Origin: Terriglobus tenax | Lineage (GTDB): Bacteria; Acidobacteriota; Terriglobia; Terriglobales; Acidobacteriaceae | Direction: 5' to 3' | Length of the DNA: 64,000 nt | NCBI RefSeq assembly: GCF_025685395.1 | Contig: NZ_JAGSYA010000004.1 | Span: 124,001 to 188,000, forward strand | Shown: positions 36,102 through 44,334 of the stretch, one piece after another | How the letters are laid out: each line of letters opens with the position of its first letter | Position numbering within the stretch: the stretch's first letter is position 1 | Position numbers and translations under genes: made by a program | The notes under the pieces: model-generated | Told to the model about the DNA's origin: nothing | Seen by the model: the letters and a program-made list of their open reading frames with translations, nothing else | Database searches by the model: none

Positions 36102-37229
36102 ATGGCAGTGCCAATCTCACAGATGTTCACTGTTGCGAGCTATGTTCTGAAGCAGAAGATCAAGGGCCGCAAGCGGTATCCGCTGGTGCTGATGCTGGAG
36201 CCGTTGTTCCGCTGCAACCTGGCGTGTGCCGGCTGCGGCAAGATCCAGTACCCGGCTCATATTCTGAAGACCGATCTGACGCCCGAGCAGTGCTTTGCCG
36301 CGGTGGAAGAGTGCGGCACGCCGATGGTCTCCATCCCCGGCGGAGAGCCCCTGCTGCATCCGCAGATGCCGGAGATCGTCGCCGGCCTGGTGGCTCGCAA
36401 GAAGTACGTCTACATGTGCACCAACGCTCTCCTGCTGAAGGAGAAGCTGCACCTGTTTACGCCGAGCAAGTACCTCTCCTTCTCCGTCCACGTCGACGGC
36501 CAGAAGGAACACCATGACTTCTCCGTATGCCGCGAGGGTGGCCACGACCAGGCGATGGAGGGTGTCCGCGAGGCCGTGAAGCGCGGCTTCCGCGTCACGA
36601 CCAACACCACGCTCTTCGATGGTGCCGATCCGAACTCTGTGCGTGCGCACTTTGATGAGCTGATGGCTGCCGGTGTTGAGAGCATGATGGTGTCTCCGGG
36701 TTACACCTATGACAAGGCGCCGGACCAGAACCACTTCCTTGGCAAGGCCAAGTCGCGCCGCCTGTTCCGCGCCATCCTGTCGAACCGCAAGAAGAACTGG
36801 CAGTTCAACACGCATCCGCTCTTCGCCGAGTTCCTGATGGGCAAGCGCAACTTCGAGTGCACGCCCTGGGGCATGCCGACCTACAACATCTTCGGCTGGC
36901 AGAAACCCTGCTACCTGCTGCAGGACGGCTACGCCGACACCTTCCAGGAGCTGATGGAAGCCACCGAGTGGGCCAACTACGGCGCCAAGAGCGGCAACCC
37001 GCGCTGCGCTAACTGCATGGTCCACTCCGGCCACGAGGCCTCCGCCGTTGACTACGGCTTCGGCTCCCTGAAGGGTTTCATCGATACGGCCAAGGCATTC
37101 CTCTCCGGTTCCTACCAGGACGCTGGCGCACAGAAGATTCTCAACGAGTGGCAGCCGGAGCACCGTGGCCAGCTGGTACAGATTGCCGCCCCCGCGGCAC
37201 AGCAGACCGAGCTGGTCTCAGGAGACTAA
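36102..37229 (+). CDS. hpnH: Adenosyl-hopane transferase HpnH (radical SAM)
   Basis: 375 residues behind an AAGGAG site. The radical-SAM cluster motif is Cys38-x3-Cys42-x2-Cys45 in FRCNLACAGCGKIQYP. Other family segments are VSIPGGEPLLHPQMPEIV and SFSVHVDGQKEHHDFSVCREGG, and cysteines in KRNFECTPWGMPTYNIFGWQKPCYLL and NPRCANCMVHSGHEASAV. It adds a 5'-deoxyadenosyl group to diploptene, the first step in making C35 hopanoids. It is 30 bp after shc and 3 bp before a small unknown gene. Confidence 0.96.
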   Translation: MAVPISQMFTVASYVLKQKIKGRKRYPLVLMLEPLFRCNLACAGCGKIQYPAHILKTDLTPEQCFAAVEECGTPMVSIPGGEPLLHPQMPEIVAGLVARKKYVYMCTNALLLKEKLHLFTPSKYLSFSVHVDGQKEHHDFSVCREGGHDQAMEGVREAVKRGFRVTTNTTLFDGADPNSVRAHFDELMAAGVESMMVSPGYTYDKAPDQNHFLGKAKSRRLFRAILSNRKKNWQFNTHPLFAEFLMGKRNFECTPWGMPTYNIFGWQKPCYLLQDGYADTFQELMEATEWANYGAKSGNPRCANCMVHSGHEASAVDYGFGSLKGFIDTAKAFLSGSYQDAGAQKILNEWQPEHRGQLVQIAAPAAQQTELVSGD

Positions 37230-37232
37230 TCC

Positions 37233-37682
37233 ATGTCGACACTGCAGCAGGAATCCGCAAAGATCGAGCAGTTGAAGCACCAGTCGTTTGACGAACTGGA
37301 GCACGTGGCTGGTCGCGAACGCGAAAACCTTGAGGGCTGGATCCCGGAGCTCGCCACCGCAGACGAAGTTCGCGAAGCTCTGGAAAAAGCTTTTGACTAC
37401 CGTGGTGATGTAACCGTCACCCTGAAGGACGGAACTGTGGTGGAAGGCTATGTCTTCGACCGCCGTTCCGGCACCTCGCTCACCGATTCCTTTATCCGCA
37501 TTCTTCCTTCCAAGGGCGACCGCGGCAAGGTGAATGTCGCTTATGGCGACATCGCCGCTCTGGCCTTTACGGGCCGCGACACCGCAGCTGGAAAGACCTT
37601 TGAAGCCTGGGTAAAGAAGTACTGGGAGAAGAAGGCAGCGGGCGAAAAGAATATTGGCATCGAAGCCGAAAAGCTGGACTAA
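37233..37682 (+). CDS. Unknown small protein in the hopanoid operon
   Basis: 149 residues, 3 bp after hpnH, with GGAG 8 nt upstream. The N-terminal 60 residues are helical and acidic. A compact beta region follows (GDVTVTLKDGTVVEGYVFDRR ... FIRILPSKGDRGKVNVAYGDIAALAF) that looks like a small Sm/SH3-type barrel, then a basic helix (WVKKYWEKKAAGEKN). There is no signal peptide or membrane segment and I do not recognise a named hopanoid gene. Cotranscription with hpnH suggests a hopanoid-related accessory role. A strong terminator follows directly. Confidence 0.75.
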   Translation: MSTLQQESAKIEQLKHQSFDELEHVAGRERENLEGWIPELATADEVREALEKAFDYRGDVTVTLKDGTVVEGYVFDRRSGTSLTDSFIRILPSKGDRGKVNVAYGDIAALAFTGRDTAAGKTFEAWVKKYWEKKAAGEKNIGIEAEKLD

Positions 37683-37693
37683 ACTTTCTACCG

Positions 37694-37727
37694 GATGCCG
37701 GCACGATTCGCCGGCATCGTCATTTTT
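37694..37727 (+). terminator. Intrinsic terminator inside the hopanoid cluster
   Basis: GATGCCGGC and GCCGGCATC form a perfect 9-bp stem with a 7-nt loop, followed by GTCATTTTT. It separates the ispH-shc-hpnH-unknown transcript from hpnA-hpnG-dehydrogenase, only 11 nt before the hpnA ATG, so read-through or a separate downstream promoter is required. Confidence 0.8.
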
Positions 37728-37738
37728 AGTGTGAGGGC

Positions 37739-38746
37739 ATGAACGTCTTTCTCACCGGAGCGACCGGGTTCGTCGGGAACCATGTCGCGCGCTGTTATGC
37801 GGGCCAGGGCGCAAATCTGCGCCTGCTGACGCGCGGCACCAACAATGTACAACTGGAAGGCATTCCGGCGGAGATCATCACCGGCGATCTGCTGCGCCCG
37901 GAAGACCTGCGCACCGCGATCCGCGGTTGCGATGCTGTCGTCCACGTTGCCGCTGACTACCGCCTCTGGGTCCGCAATCCGGACGAAATGTATGCGTCCA
38001 ATGTGACCGGCACTCGTGAGCTTCTGCGTATCGCACGTGAAGAGAAGGTGCCGCACTTCATCTATACCTCCAGCGTCGCGACCATGGGCTTTAAGACCGA
38101 TGGCACCATTGTGGATGAGACCACGCCTGTGTCGATTGCCGACATGATGGGCCATTACAAGCGCTCCAAGTTTCTTGCCGAGCAGGAAGCCATCAGCGCA
38201 GCCCAGCTCGGCCAGCGTGTGATGATTCTTAATCCGACCACGCCCATCGGCTCACGTGATGTGAAGCCGACACCCACCGGCCGCATTGTGGTGGACTTCC
38301 TGAATCGCAAGTTTCCGGCGTATGTCGATACCGGTCTGAACCTGGTGGACGTCGTCGAGGTCGCACGCATGCACCTTGCAGCACTTGATGCGGGAAGGCC
38401 GGGCGAACGGTATATCCTCGGAGGTGAAAACCTGACACTGAAGCAGATTCTCGACCGCATGTCTGCAATTACCGGGCTGCCGTCCCCCACCATGAAAGTT
38501 CCTCATTCGGTAGCCATGGTCTTTGCGTTTTTCGACGAAACGTTTACAGGCAAGCTGCGCGGCAAAGAACCGCGTGCAACCGTGGAGGCTGTGCGCATGG
38601 GCAGGAAGAAGATGTTTGCATCTTCAGCAAAGGCGGAGCGGGAACTGGGCTTCAAGGTGCTCCCGGTTTACAAGGCGCTTCGTTCAGCCATCGACTGGTT
38701 CGTTGACAACAGCTATGCACCGTCGTACGAAGGGAAGCGCGCCTGA
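37739..38746 (+). CDS. hpnA: Hopanoid-associated NAD-dependent sugar epimerase HpnA
   Basis: 335 residues, extended short-chain dehydrogenase fold. The nucleotide-binding motif is TGATGFVGNHVAR and the catalytic YxxxK is GHYKRSK. The motif NPTTPIGSRDVKPTPTGRIVVDFL is characteristic of the HpnA subgroup, as is YVDTGLNLVDVVEVARMH. The exact reaction of HpnA in hopanoid side-chain formation is not settled. GAGGG precedes the ATG. The TGA stop shares its A with the ATG of hpnG (TGATG), so translation is coupled. Confidence 0.93.
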   Translation: MNVFLTGATGFVGNHVARCYAGQGANLRLLTRGTNNVQLEGIPAEIITGDLLRPEDLRTAIRGCDAVVHVAADYRLWVRNPDEMYASNVTGTRELLRIAREEKVPHFIYTSSVATMGFKTDGTIVDETTPVSIADMMGHYKRSKFLAEQEAISAAQLGQRVMILNPTTPIGSRDVKPTPTGRIVVDFLNRKFPAYVDTGLNLVDVVEVARMHLAALDAGRPGERYILGGENLTLKQILDRMSAITGLPSPTMKVPHSVAMVFAFFDETFTGKLRGKEPRATVEAVRMGRKKMFASSAKAERELGFKVLPVYKALRSAIDWFVDNSYAPSYEGKRA

Positions 38747-39423
38747 TGGAGGAATGCTTCGGAATCATTGCAGCTCTTCCTGGAGAGCTGAAGCCTCTTG
38801 TCAGTGGTTGGCAGCAGTTGGAAACAGTCAACGGGGTGAATGCCTGGAAGCATCCATCGCGCCCGGTCTACGCCGTATGCGCAGGCATGGGTGCTGAGCG
38901 TGCCAGGCAGGCCTTCGCACAGCTGACCAACCTCTGCGAACCCACAACAGTGCTCTCTATCGGCTGGGCAGGGTCGATCGATCCGCGTCTGCCTGTAGGC
39001 TCGGTGCACTATCCCTCGCAGATCGTCGACAGTGAAGCGGAAGAACATTACCCGCTGCATCTGGACAGCAGCATGCTGCTGATCTCCGCCGATAAGGTGG
39101 CTGATCGTGGCGAGAAGTATCGCCTCGCCCTGGCATATTCGAACGCTGCGCTTGTCGACATGGAAGCCGCAACGGTTGCCGGTCTCTCCTTTGCGCGAGG
39201 CTGCAAGTTCCGTTGCATCAAGGCGGTCTCTGACGGCGCCAATGAAGAGCTGCCGGACATGAACCCCTACATCACCAAGGACGGCAAGTTCGCAACAGCT
39301 CCGTTCGTTGCCAGCGTGATGGTACGTCCCTGGTACTGGGCCGCGCTCGCACGCTTCGGCAAGAATGCAAAGATCGCTGCGGAGAACCTCGCTGTCGCTG
39401 TAAAGAAGGACCTGAATCTATGA
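38746..39423 (+). CDS. hpnG: Hopanoid nucleosidase/phosphorylase HpnG
   Basis: 225 residues of the MTA/SAH nucleosidase-like fold: GIIAALPGELKPLVSG at the start, VYAVCAGMGAERARQAF, LSIGWAGSIDPRLPVGSV, and the purine/ribose-binding region ALVDMEAATVAGLS and CIKAVSDGANEELPDM. HpnG releases adenine from adenosylhopane to give ribosylhopane. It overlaps hpnA by 1 bp and the dehydrogenase by 4 bp (ATGA), an unusually tight coupling that suggests consecutive steps. Confidence 0.92.
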   Translation: MEECFGIIAALPGELKPLVSGWQQLETVNGVNAWKHPSRPVYAVCAGMGAERARQAFAQLTNLCEPTTVLSIGWAGSIDPRLPVGSVHYPSQIVDSEAEEHYPLHLDSSMLLISADKVADRGEKYRLALAYSNAALVDMEAATVAGLSFARGCKFRCIKAVSDGANEELPDMNPYITKDGKFATAPFVASVMVRPWYWAALARFGKNAKIAAENLAVAVKKDLNL

Positions 39424-40493
39424 GTCAATTGGAAGTCCCCGCGACGATGCGGGCAGCCGTGTATCGCGGCGTGGAAGATGTGCGTATTGAAACCGTACCT
39501 GTACCGGAGATCGGCGCGGGAGAGGTCCTGGTCAAGATTCACACCTGCGGCATCTGCGGTACAGACCTGAAGAAGATCCACACCGGTTCGCACTCGGCTC
39601 CGCGCGTCTTCGGTCACGAAATGAGTGGTACGGTCGTCAAGGTCGGAGAGGGTATTGAAGACTTCTCCGTAGGCGATCGCGTGATGGCCTTCCATCACAT
39701 TCCCTGCGGCGAGTGCTACTACTGCCGCAAGCACACCTTCGCCCAGTGCGAGACATATAAGAAGGTTGGCACCACAGCTGGCTTTGCGCCTTCAGGTGGA
39801 GGCTTCGCCGAGTACATCCGCGTGATGGACTGGATCGTGAAGCGCGGTCTGGTGAAGATCCCCGACGGCGTTCCATTTGAACAGGCTGCATTCATTGAGC
39901 CAGTGAACACCTGCTTCAAGGCCATCAAGATGCTTGATCTGAAGCCTGATGAGACAGTGCTTGTCATAGGCCAGGGCTCCATTGGCGTTCTTCTGGCGGC
40001 TCTCGCCGCGCGCACCGGGGCCACCGTTCTCACAAGCGATATGTTTGCGGAGCGCCATGCCGTTGCAGCAAAGTTTGGCCTGAAGCATCCCATCGATGCA
40101 AAAGGAGATGTCGTAGCCGCCGCGCGTTCCGCCACCGAAGGCCGGGGTGCGGATGTAACCCTGGTTGCCGTTGGCAGCGACAAGCTGATTCCGCTGGCTA
40201 TGGATGCAACACGCCCCGGTGGCCGCGTCATGCTCTTCGCGTCCACGCAGCATGGCGAGGCCGTCTTTGATCCCGCCGCGGTCTGCATGGATGAGAAAAC
40301 ACTGATGGGCAGCTACTCCGCCTCGGTCGCCATTCAGGATGAAGGCGCTCAGCTTGTTCTCAATGGCTACAACGATGGCTTTGACCTGACACAGCTTATC
40401 TCGCATCGCTTCACGCTGGAAGAAGCCGTGCAGGGAATTCACCTGGCATCGAATCCGCAGCCGGACTCGATGAAAATCGTGATCCAGCCGTAG
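39420..40493 (+). CDS. Zinc-dependent alcohol dehydrogenase (MDR), candidate ribosylhopane reductase
   Basis: 357 residues, medium-chain dehydrogenase/reductase. Catalytic zinc ligands fit Cys43 (HTCGICGTD) and His66-Glu67 (GHEMSG). The structural zinc site is complete: Cys96, Cys99, Cys102 and Cys110 in CGECYYCRKHTFAQC. The dinucleotide loop is GQGSIGVLLAALAARTGA, and the acidic residue in LTSDMF after the second strand favours NAD over NADP. It overlaps hpnG by 4 bp and is followed by a strong terminator, so it belongs to the hpnA-hpnG unit. Reduction of the ribosylhopane aldehyde to bacteriohopanetetrol is the obvious missing step; this assignment is inference from context. A general sugar-alcohol dehydrogenase is the alternative. 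Confidence 0.88.
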   Translation: MSQLEVPATMRAAVYRGVEDVRIETVPVPEIGAGEVLVKIHTCGICGTDLKKIHTGSHSAPRVFGHEMSGTVVKVGEGIEDFSVGDRVMAFHHIPCGECYYCRKHTFAQCETYKKVGTTAGFAPSGGGFAEYIRVMDWIVKRGLVKIPDGVPFEQAAFIEPVNTCFKAIKMLDLKPDETVLVIGQGSIGVLLAALAARTGATVLTSDMFAERHAVAAKFGLKHPIDAKGDVVAAARSATEGRGADVTLVAVGSDKLIPLAMDATRPGGRVMLFASTQHGEAVFDPAAVCMDEKTLMGSYSASVAIQDEGAQLVLNGYNDGFDLTQLISHRFTLEEAVQGIHLASNPQPDSMKIVIQP

Positions 40494-40510
40494 TCCGACA
40501 ACAGATGTAA

Positions 40511-40545
40511 GAATGGGCACGGCTTACACCGTGCCCATTCTTTTT
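40511..40545 (+). terminator. Strong intrinsic terminator ending the hopanoid cluster
   Basis: GAATGGGCACGG and CCGTGCCCATTC form a perfect 12-bp stem with a CTTACA loop, followed by TTTTTATTT. It lies between convergent genes and ends the hpnA-hpnG-dehydrogenase transcript. Confidence 0.9.
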
Positions 40546-41476
40546 ATTTATGCAGCGCAGGCTTCTGCGAGCGGAGCCATGTGAGCAGCCCCGCAGGATC
40601 GTCGGTAATGATGCCGTCGACTTTCGCCTCAGTCAGCTTCTTCCAGCCTTCCGCTGTATTCGAAGTGTAGGGAACCACCTGCAGTCCTGCCTTGTGCGCC
40701 GCGGCAACTTCTTCCAAAGTGACAAGGCTTTCATCCGGGCTCAGGATCGTCGCACCCGAAACCTCTGCGATATGCGCAAAGCTCTTGTCCTTGTCCGTAA
40801 TCCCCATAAAGATGTCGTATTTCGCCTGCCCAAACAGGGCCGACAGACGGATCTTCGGATCAATCTTCTTCATGGCGAGCAGGGTGCGGAAGTCAAAGCT
40901 CTGCAGGATAACGCGCGACTCAAGATGATGTTTCCGCACGGCGTCATCAATCATCTGCACAAAGATTTCGGGCGAAGGTGTCAGCTCCGGGTGAGCGGCC
41001 GAGATCTTCGTCTCCACGTTGAACTCGAACTTTCCCTGCGGTGCCAGCGCCAGCACTTCGTCAAAGGTGGGAATAGGCGTTCCCGGCACAGCCTTCTGCT
41101 GCGGAAAAGCGGCAAGCGTGGTCGCGCCACAGTCATACGCCTTCACCTCGGCCAGCGTCAGCGAATGAATCAGGGTTCCCGCCGGCCGCTCGGGTCCTTT
41201 ACAGTGACGTTCATTCGCGAGCACGGCCTTCATAAAAGCATCCGTCCCTTCGGGCTGTACCAGGTAAGGCGAGTGCGAGACGACCAGGACGTTATCCTTC
41301 GTCACGGCAAGATCAAGTTCCAGAACATCCGCACCTGTATCGATGGCGTACTGGAAGGCCGGGATCGTATTCTCCGGCCGCGCGGAGCGGCCTCCGCGAT
41401 GGGCGTGTACAAGAACCGTCTGGGCAGTGGCAGGCAAAGCTGCCGCAAGAAGCAGGAGAGCAAATCGCATACGCAT
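40544..41476 (-). CDS. Exported glycerophosphodiester phosphodiesterase
   Basis: 310 residues from the ATG at 41476 (or 41470), which gives a signal peptide RMRFALLLLAAALPATAQ; an upstream start would bury it. The GDPD TIM barrel shows VHAHRGGRSARPENTIPAF, the metal-binding LELDLAVTKDNVLVVSHSP, and later VETKI, ILQSF and VDGIITDDP. It hydrolyses glycerophosphodiesters to glycerol-3-phosphate in the periplasm. It converges on the hopanoid cluster. Confidence 0.92.
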   Translation of the reverse strand: MRMRFALLLLAAALPATAQTVLVHAHRGGRSARPENTIPAFQYAIDTGADVLELDLAVTKDNVLVVSHSPYLVQPEGTDAFMKAVLANERHCKGPERPAGTLIHSLTLAEVKAYDCGATTLAAFPQQKAVPGTPIPTFDEVLALAPQGKFEFNVETKISAAHPELTPSPEIFVQMIDDAVRKHHLESRVILQSFDFRTLLAMKKIDPKIRLSALFGQAKYDIFMGITDKDKSFAHIAEVSGATILSPDESLVTLEEVAAAHKAGLQVVPYTSNTAEGWKKLTEAKVDGIITDDPAGLLTWLRSQKPALHK

Positions 41477-41583
41477 GCAGAAAGCATCCGGGAGCGCCGT
41501 TACAGGGGCATGAAGCGTGTACAAGAATTTCTGCTGTCTGCCGCGAAAGCTGCTTGTAACATGGTGCTGCAAGAAGGAGCCGC

Positions 41584-42564
41584 ATGCGCACCATAGCCAT
41601 AGCCGTCCTGGCGTTCACATTGTCCTGCGAGGCTCAACAGCCGTCGGACGCGCTGCAGGTTGCTCCGGAGGTGATGGCAGCTCAGTCCATCAGCAAAACC
41701 CCGCCACTCTATCCTCCCATTGCACGCGCTGCGCATGTGCAGGGCGACGTTGTCGTCAGGGCTCTTATCGGGACCGATGGCAGCGTCGTCGATGCAGAGG
41801 CTATCAGCGGCCCTGCGATGCTGCGCCGTTCCGCTGTCGATGCCGTGTTGCAATGGACGTATCAACCCTTCCTGAAAAATGGAAAGCCGATGGTGGTGCA
41901 GACCACCGTCACCGTACATTACGAGATCGCCAAAGAGGCTCCGCCTTCCGTGACGGGTAGCCCGGTACGCATCGCTGCCGGCATGATGGCGGGTCACATC
42001 GTTCAGAAAGCCAATCCTGTCTATCCGCCCGAGGCCCGTGCAGCGCATGTGGAAGGCACCGTCGTGATGCACGCCATCATTGGCAAAGACGGCACAATTC
42101 GAAACCTGACGGTAGAGAGCGGGCCGGAGATGCTGCGCGACTCAGCCGTCGAAGCCGTGCGTCAGTGGACGTACCAGCCCTACCTGCTGAACGGGGAACC
42201 CGTCGAAGTGAACACGGTCATCGCAGTTAATTACAAGATGGAAGCCACCTCACCGCCCCCGCCTCCAGCACGCGTGCGCGTCTCCGCCGGTGTCATGGCA
42301 GCACTGCTTGAGAAGAAGGTGATGCCGGTGTGGCCACCAGATGCGACCCGGCAGAACGTGAACGGAACCGTCGTCCTGCATGTTGTGATCGGAAAGGATG
42401 GCTCCGTGATCGAGGCCGACGTTATCTCAGGCCCGGAGGTCCTGCGTCCGTCCTACCTGGAGGCCGTACAGCAATGGCAGTATCGCCCCTACCTTCTCAA
42501 TGGAGAGCCTGTAGAGGTCGATACGACCATTGCGATGAATGTCCTGATGGCAGCGGAGCGCTAA
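41584..42564 (+). CDS. Exported protein with three tandem TonB C-terminal domains
   Basis: 326 residues behind an AAGGAG site. A short N-terminal signal peptide (AIAVLAFTLSCEAQ) is followed by three TonB-C-like units (about 40-115, 130-215, 230-322). Each has the same layout: PPLYPPIARAAHVQGDVVVRALIG..DG, then SGPAMLRRSAVDAVLQWTYQP, then a (K/N)NG(K/E)PV strand. A normal TonB anchor and Pro-rich span are absent, so it probably does not couple to ExbB/ExbD itself. It may be a periplasmic binder or decoy. No ExbBD or receptor gene is adjacent. The stop overlaps the convergent M20 gene by 4 bp. Confidence 0.85.
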   Translation: MRTIAIAVLAFTLSCEAQQPSDALQVAPEVMAAQSISKTPPLYPPIARAAHVQGDVVVRALIGTDGSVVDAEAISGPAMLRRSAVDAVLQWTYQPFLKNGKPMVVQTTVTVHYEIAKEAPPSVTGSPVRIAAGMMAGHIVQKANPVYPPEARAAHVEGTVVMHAIIGKDGTIRNLTVESGPEMLRDSAVEAVRQWTYQPYLLNGEPVEVNTVIAVNYKMEATSPPPPPARVRVSAGVMAALLEKKVMPVWPPDATRQNVNGTVVLHVVIGKDGSVIEADVISGPEVLRPSYLEAVQQWQYRPYLLNGEPVEVDTTIAMNVLMAAER

Positions 42565-43595
42565 GCCAGCAACTGCTTCGTCAGCTTCACATAAAGCTGC
42601 ACGCACTCCAGCAGCTCCTTCTTGTTGATCTTCTCGTTCGGCGTATGGGCCACGTGAATCGATCCCGGCCCCAGCAGGAAGGGCTCGCCCCAGTGAGTGA
42701 GCTGCGGAATATCGGTCGCGTACTTGACCACCTTCATCGGCAGATCGCATTCCAGCTTGCGCATCTTCACAAAGGGAAGGTGCAGCGTGTACTTCACGTC
42801 GCAGCGATCGCCAACGGCTGCGTTGACCAGGCTCTCAACCTCTTCCGCCGGACCGACAAGACGGACAAGAATATGCGCTTCCGCTGCGTCCGGAATCACA
42901 TTCGGCGCACGGCCGCCGGTGATCAGACCGATGTTCAAGGTAGCAGGACCAATCTCCGGCTCTACCGGCAGCTCTAGTGCGCGAACGTCAGCCAGCACAT
43001 CGAGAAGTTTTTCAATGGCCGAATCACCCAGCTCCGGATACGCCGAGTGCGCCATCTTCCCCTTCGCACGCAGCTCAATGCGCAGGGCACCCTTGGTGGC
43101 CGTAGCCAGATAGTTGTCCGTCGGCTCGCCGTTGATCAGGAAGCGCGATCCCTTGGGGCTCTTGTTTGCCAGCTTCGCGCCGGCCGAGTCACGCTCTTCG
43201 CCAACGACGAACAGCAGACCCACGTTTACCCCCTCGGCACGCAGCAGCTCCGCCGCCGCAACCTGGCAGGCAATAATGCCTTTGGCATCGCACGCTCCGC
43301 GACCGTAGACATTCTCCTCATCCTCCGTGGAGGGGAAGAAGGGCGGAACGGTGTCCATATGCGTTGAGAAGACAATCTCCGGCGTCACACCGGGCAGGCA
43401 GGCATAGACATTGAAGCGCTCGGACTCGCCTGCGGGCGTGCCGGCCAACTCGGTCTGTTCGACCCTGGTCTTTTCAATCTCGTAGCCCAGTTTGCCCAGG
43501 TAGTCGGCAAGGAAATGGCCCGCTGGGCCTTCAAAATAGGTCGTCGATTCGATGTCGACAAGCTGCCGTGTCAGTTGGATAGGATCGATGGCCAT
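42561..43595 (-). CDS. M20 family metallopeptidase (ArgE/DapE/carboxypeptidase type)
   Basis: 344 residues from the ATG at 43595; a start 30 nt upstream is possible. Metal ligands are seen in FSTHMDTVPPF, YGRGACDAKGIIACQ, and VGEERDSAGA, and a dimerisation domain occupies about 165-280. A late HVAHTPNEKINKKEL matches the final His ligand. It could deacylate amino acids or cleave dipeptides; ArgE, DapE or LysK identity is not decided by the sequence or neighbours. Confidence 0.88.
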   Translation of the reverse strand: MAIDPIQLTRQLVDIESTTYFEGPAGHFLADYLGKLGYEIEKTRVEQTELAGTPAGESERFNVYACLPGVTPEIVFSTHMDTVPPFFPSTEDEENVYGRGACDAKGIIACQVAAAELLRAEGVNVGLLFVVGEERDSAGAKLANKSPKGSRFLINGEPTDNYLATATKGALRIELRAKGKMAHSAYPELGDSAIEKLLDVLADVRALELPVEPEIGPATLNIGLITGGRAPNVIPDAAEAHILVRLVGPAEEVESLVNAAVGDRCDVKYTLHLPFVKMRKLECDLPMKVVKYATDIPQLTHWGEPFLLGPGSIHVAHTPNEKINKKELLECVQLYVKLTKQLLA

Positions 43596-43632
43596 GCTGC
43601 TCAAGGATAACTGAACCTCGCGCATCGGCCTT

Positions 43633-43638
43633 TATGAT
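43633..43638 (+). promoter_or_regulatory. -10 element predicted to give a leaderless hydrolase mRNA
   Basis: TATGAT (5 of 6) ends 7 nt before the GTG start at 43645 with no Shine-Dalgarno. A CTGAAC 16 bp upstream is a poor -35. Confidence 0.4.
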
Positions 43639-43644
43639 GAGTGT

Positions 43645-44334
43645 GTGAGCTTTGCCTCGAAGATTGAAGCCGTTGACGACCTCTCCTGTTCCGCTGGGAA
43701 ACTGGAGGCCATTCTGAACACCGGGCGTGATGACGCCCCTTACACGGCGCTGGTTGCACACCCGCATCCGCTGGGCGGCGGCACCATGCACAACAAGGTG
43801 GTCTACCACGCCATGAAGGCCTTCAATCACTTCGGCCTTCCTGTACTGCGCTTCAACTTCCGCGGCACCGGGCTGAGCGAAGGCTCGCATGACCACGGCA
43901 TCGGAGAGCAGGAGGATGTCCGCTGCGGTCTTGACTGGCTAACAGCGCGCTTCGGCAAACCAGTCCTGTTCGCGGGCTTCTCCTTCGGATCGAATGTCGG
44001 CATGCGCGTCTGCTGCAACGATGATCGTGTCCCGGCGCTGGTGGCGCTTGGCCTGCCGATCGAAGCCGAAGGACGTGTCTATCAGTACGACTTTCTGAGT
44101 GCCTGCGTGAAACCTCGCCTGTTTCTCTCGGGCGATCATGACCCCTTTGGCCCCGTAGCCGAGGTCGAAAAAGTGATTGCGCCTTTGCCGGAACCGAAGC
44201 AGATGATCTGGATTCCCGGGGGAGACCACTTTTTTGCCGCAACGCCGGACTCTCCCGGCTCCAAGCTGGAACAGATGCGCGAAGCCATGATTCACTGGCT
44301 CGCCGGCAACGTGCCCGGCCTTGAACCGGCTTAG
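43645..44334 (+). CDS. Alpha/beta hydrolase (dienelactone-hydrolase-like, COG2945 type)
   Basis: 229 residues from a GTG. The motif AHPHPLGGGTMHNKVVYH is typical of the small COG2945-type hydrolases, followed by LRFNFRGTGLSEG, the nucleophile elbow GFSFGSNVG, an acid in LFLSGDHDPFGP and the His in IPGGDHFFA. The catalytic triad is therefore complete. It is cytoplasmic; the substrate is unknown. No ribosome-binding site precedes the GTG, but a TATGAT lies 7 nt upstream. The stop overlaps the convergent hydrolase gene by 4 bp. Confidence 0.88.
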   Translation: MSFASKIEAVDDLSCSAGKLEAILNTGRDDAPYTALVAHPHPLGGGTMHNKVVYHAMKAFNHFGLPVLRFNFRGTGLSEGSHDHGIGEQEDVRCGLDWLTARFGKPVLFAGFSFGSNVGMRVCCNDDRVPALVALGLPIEAEGRVYQYDFLSACVKPRLFLSGDHDPFGPVAEVEKVIAPLPEPKQMIWIPGGDHFFAATPDSPGSKLEQMREAMIHWLAGNVPGLEPA

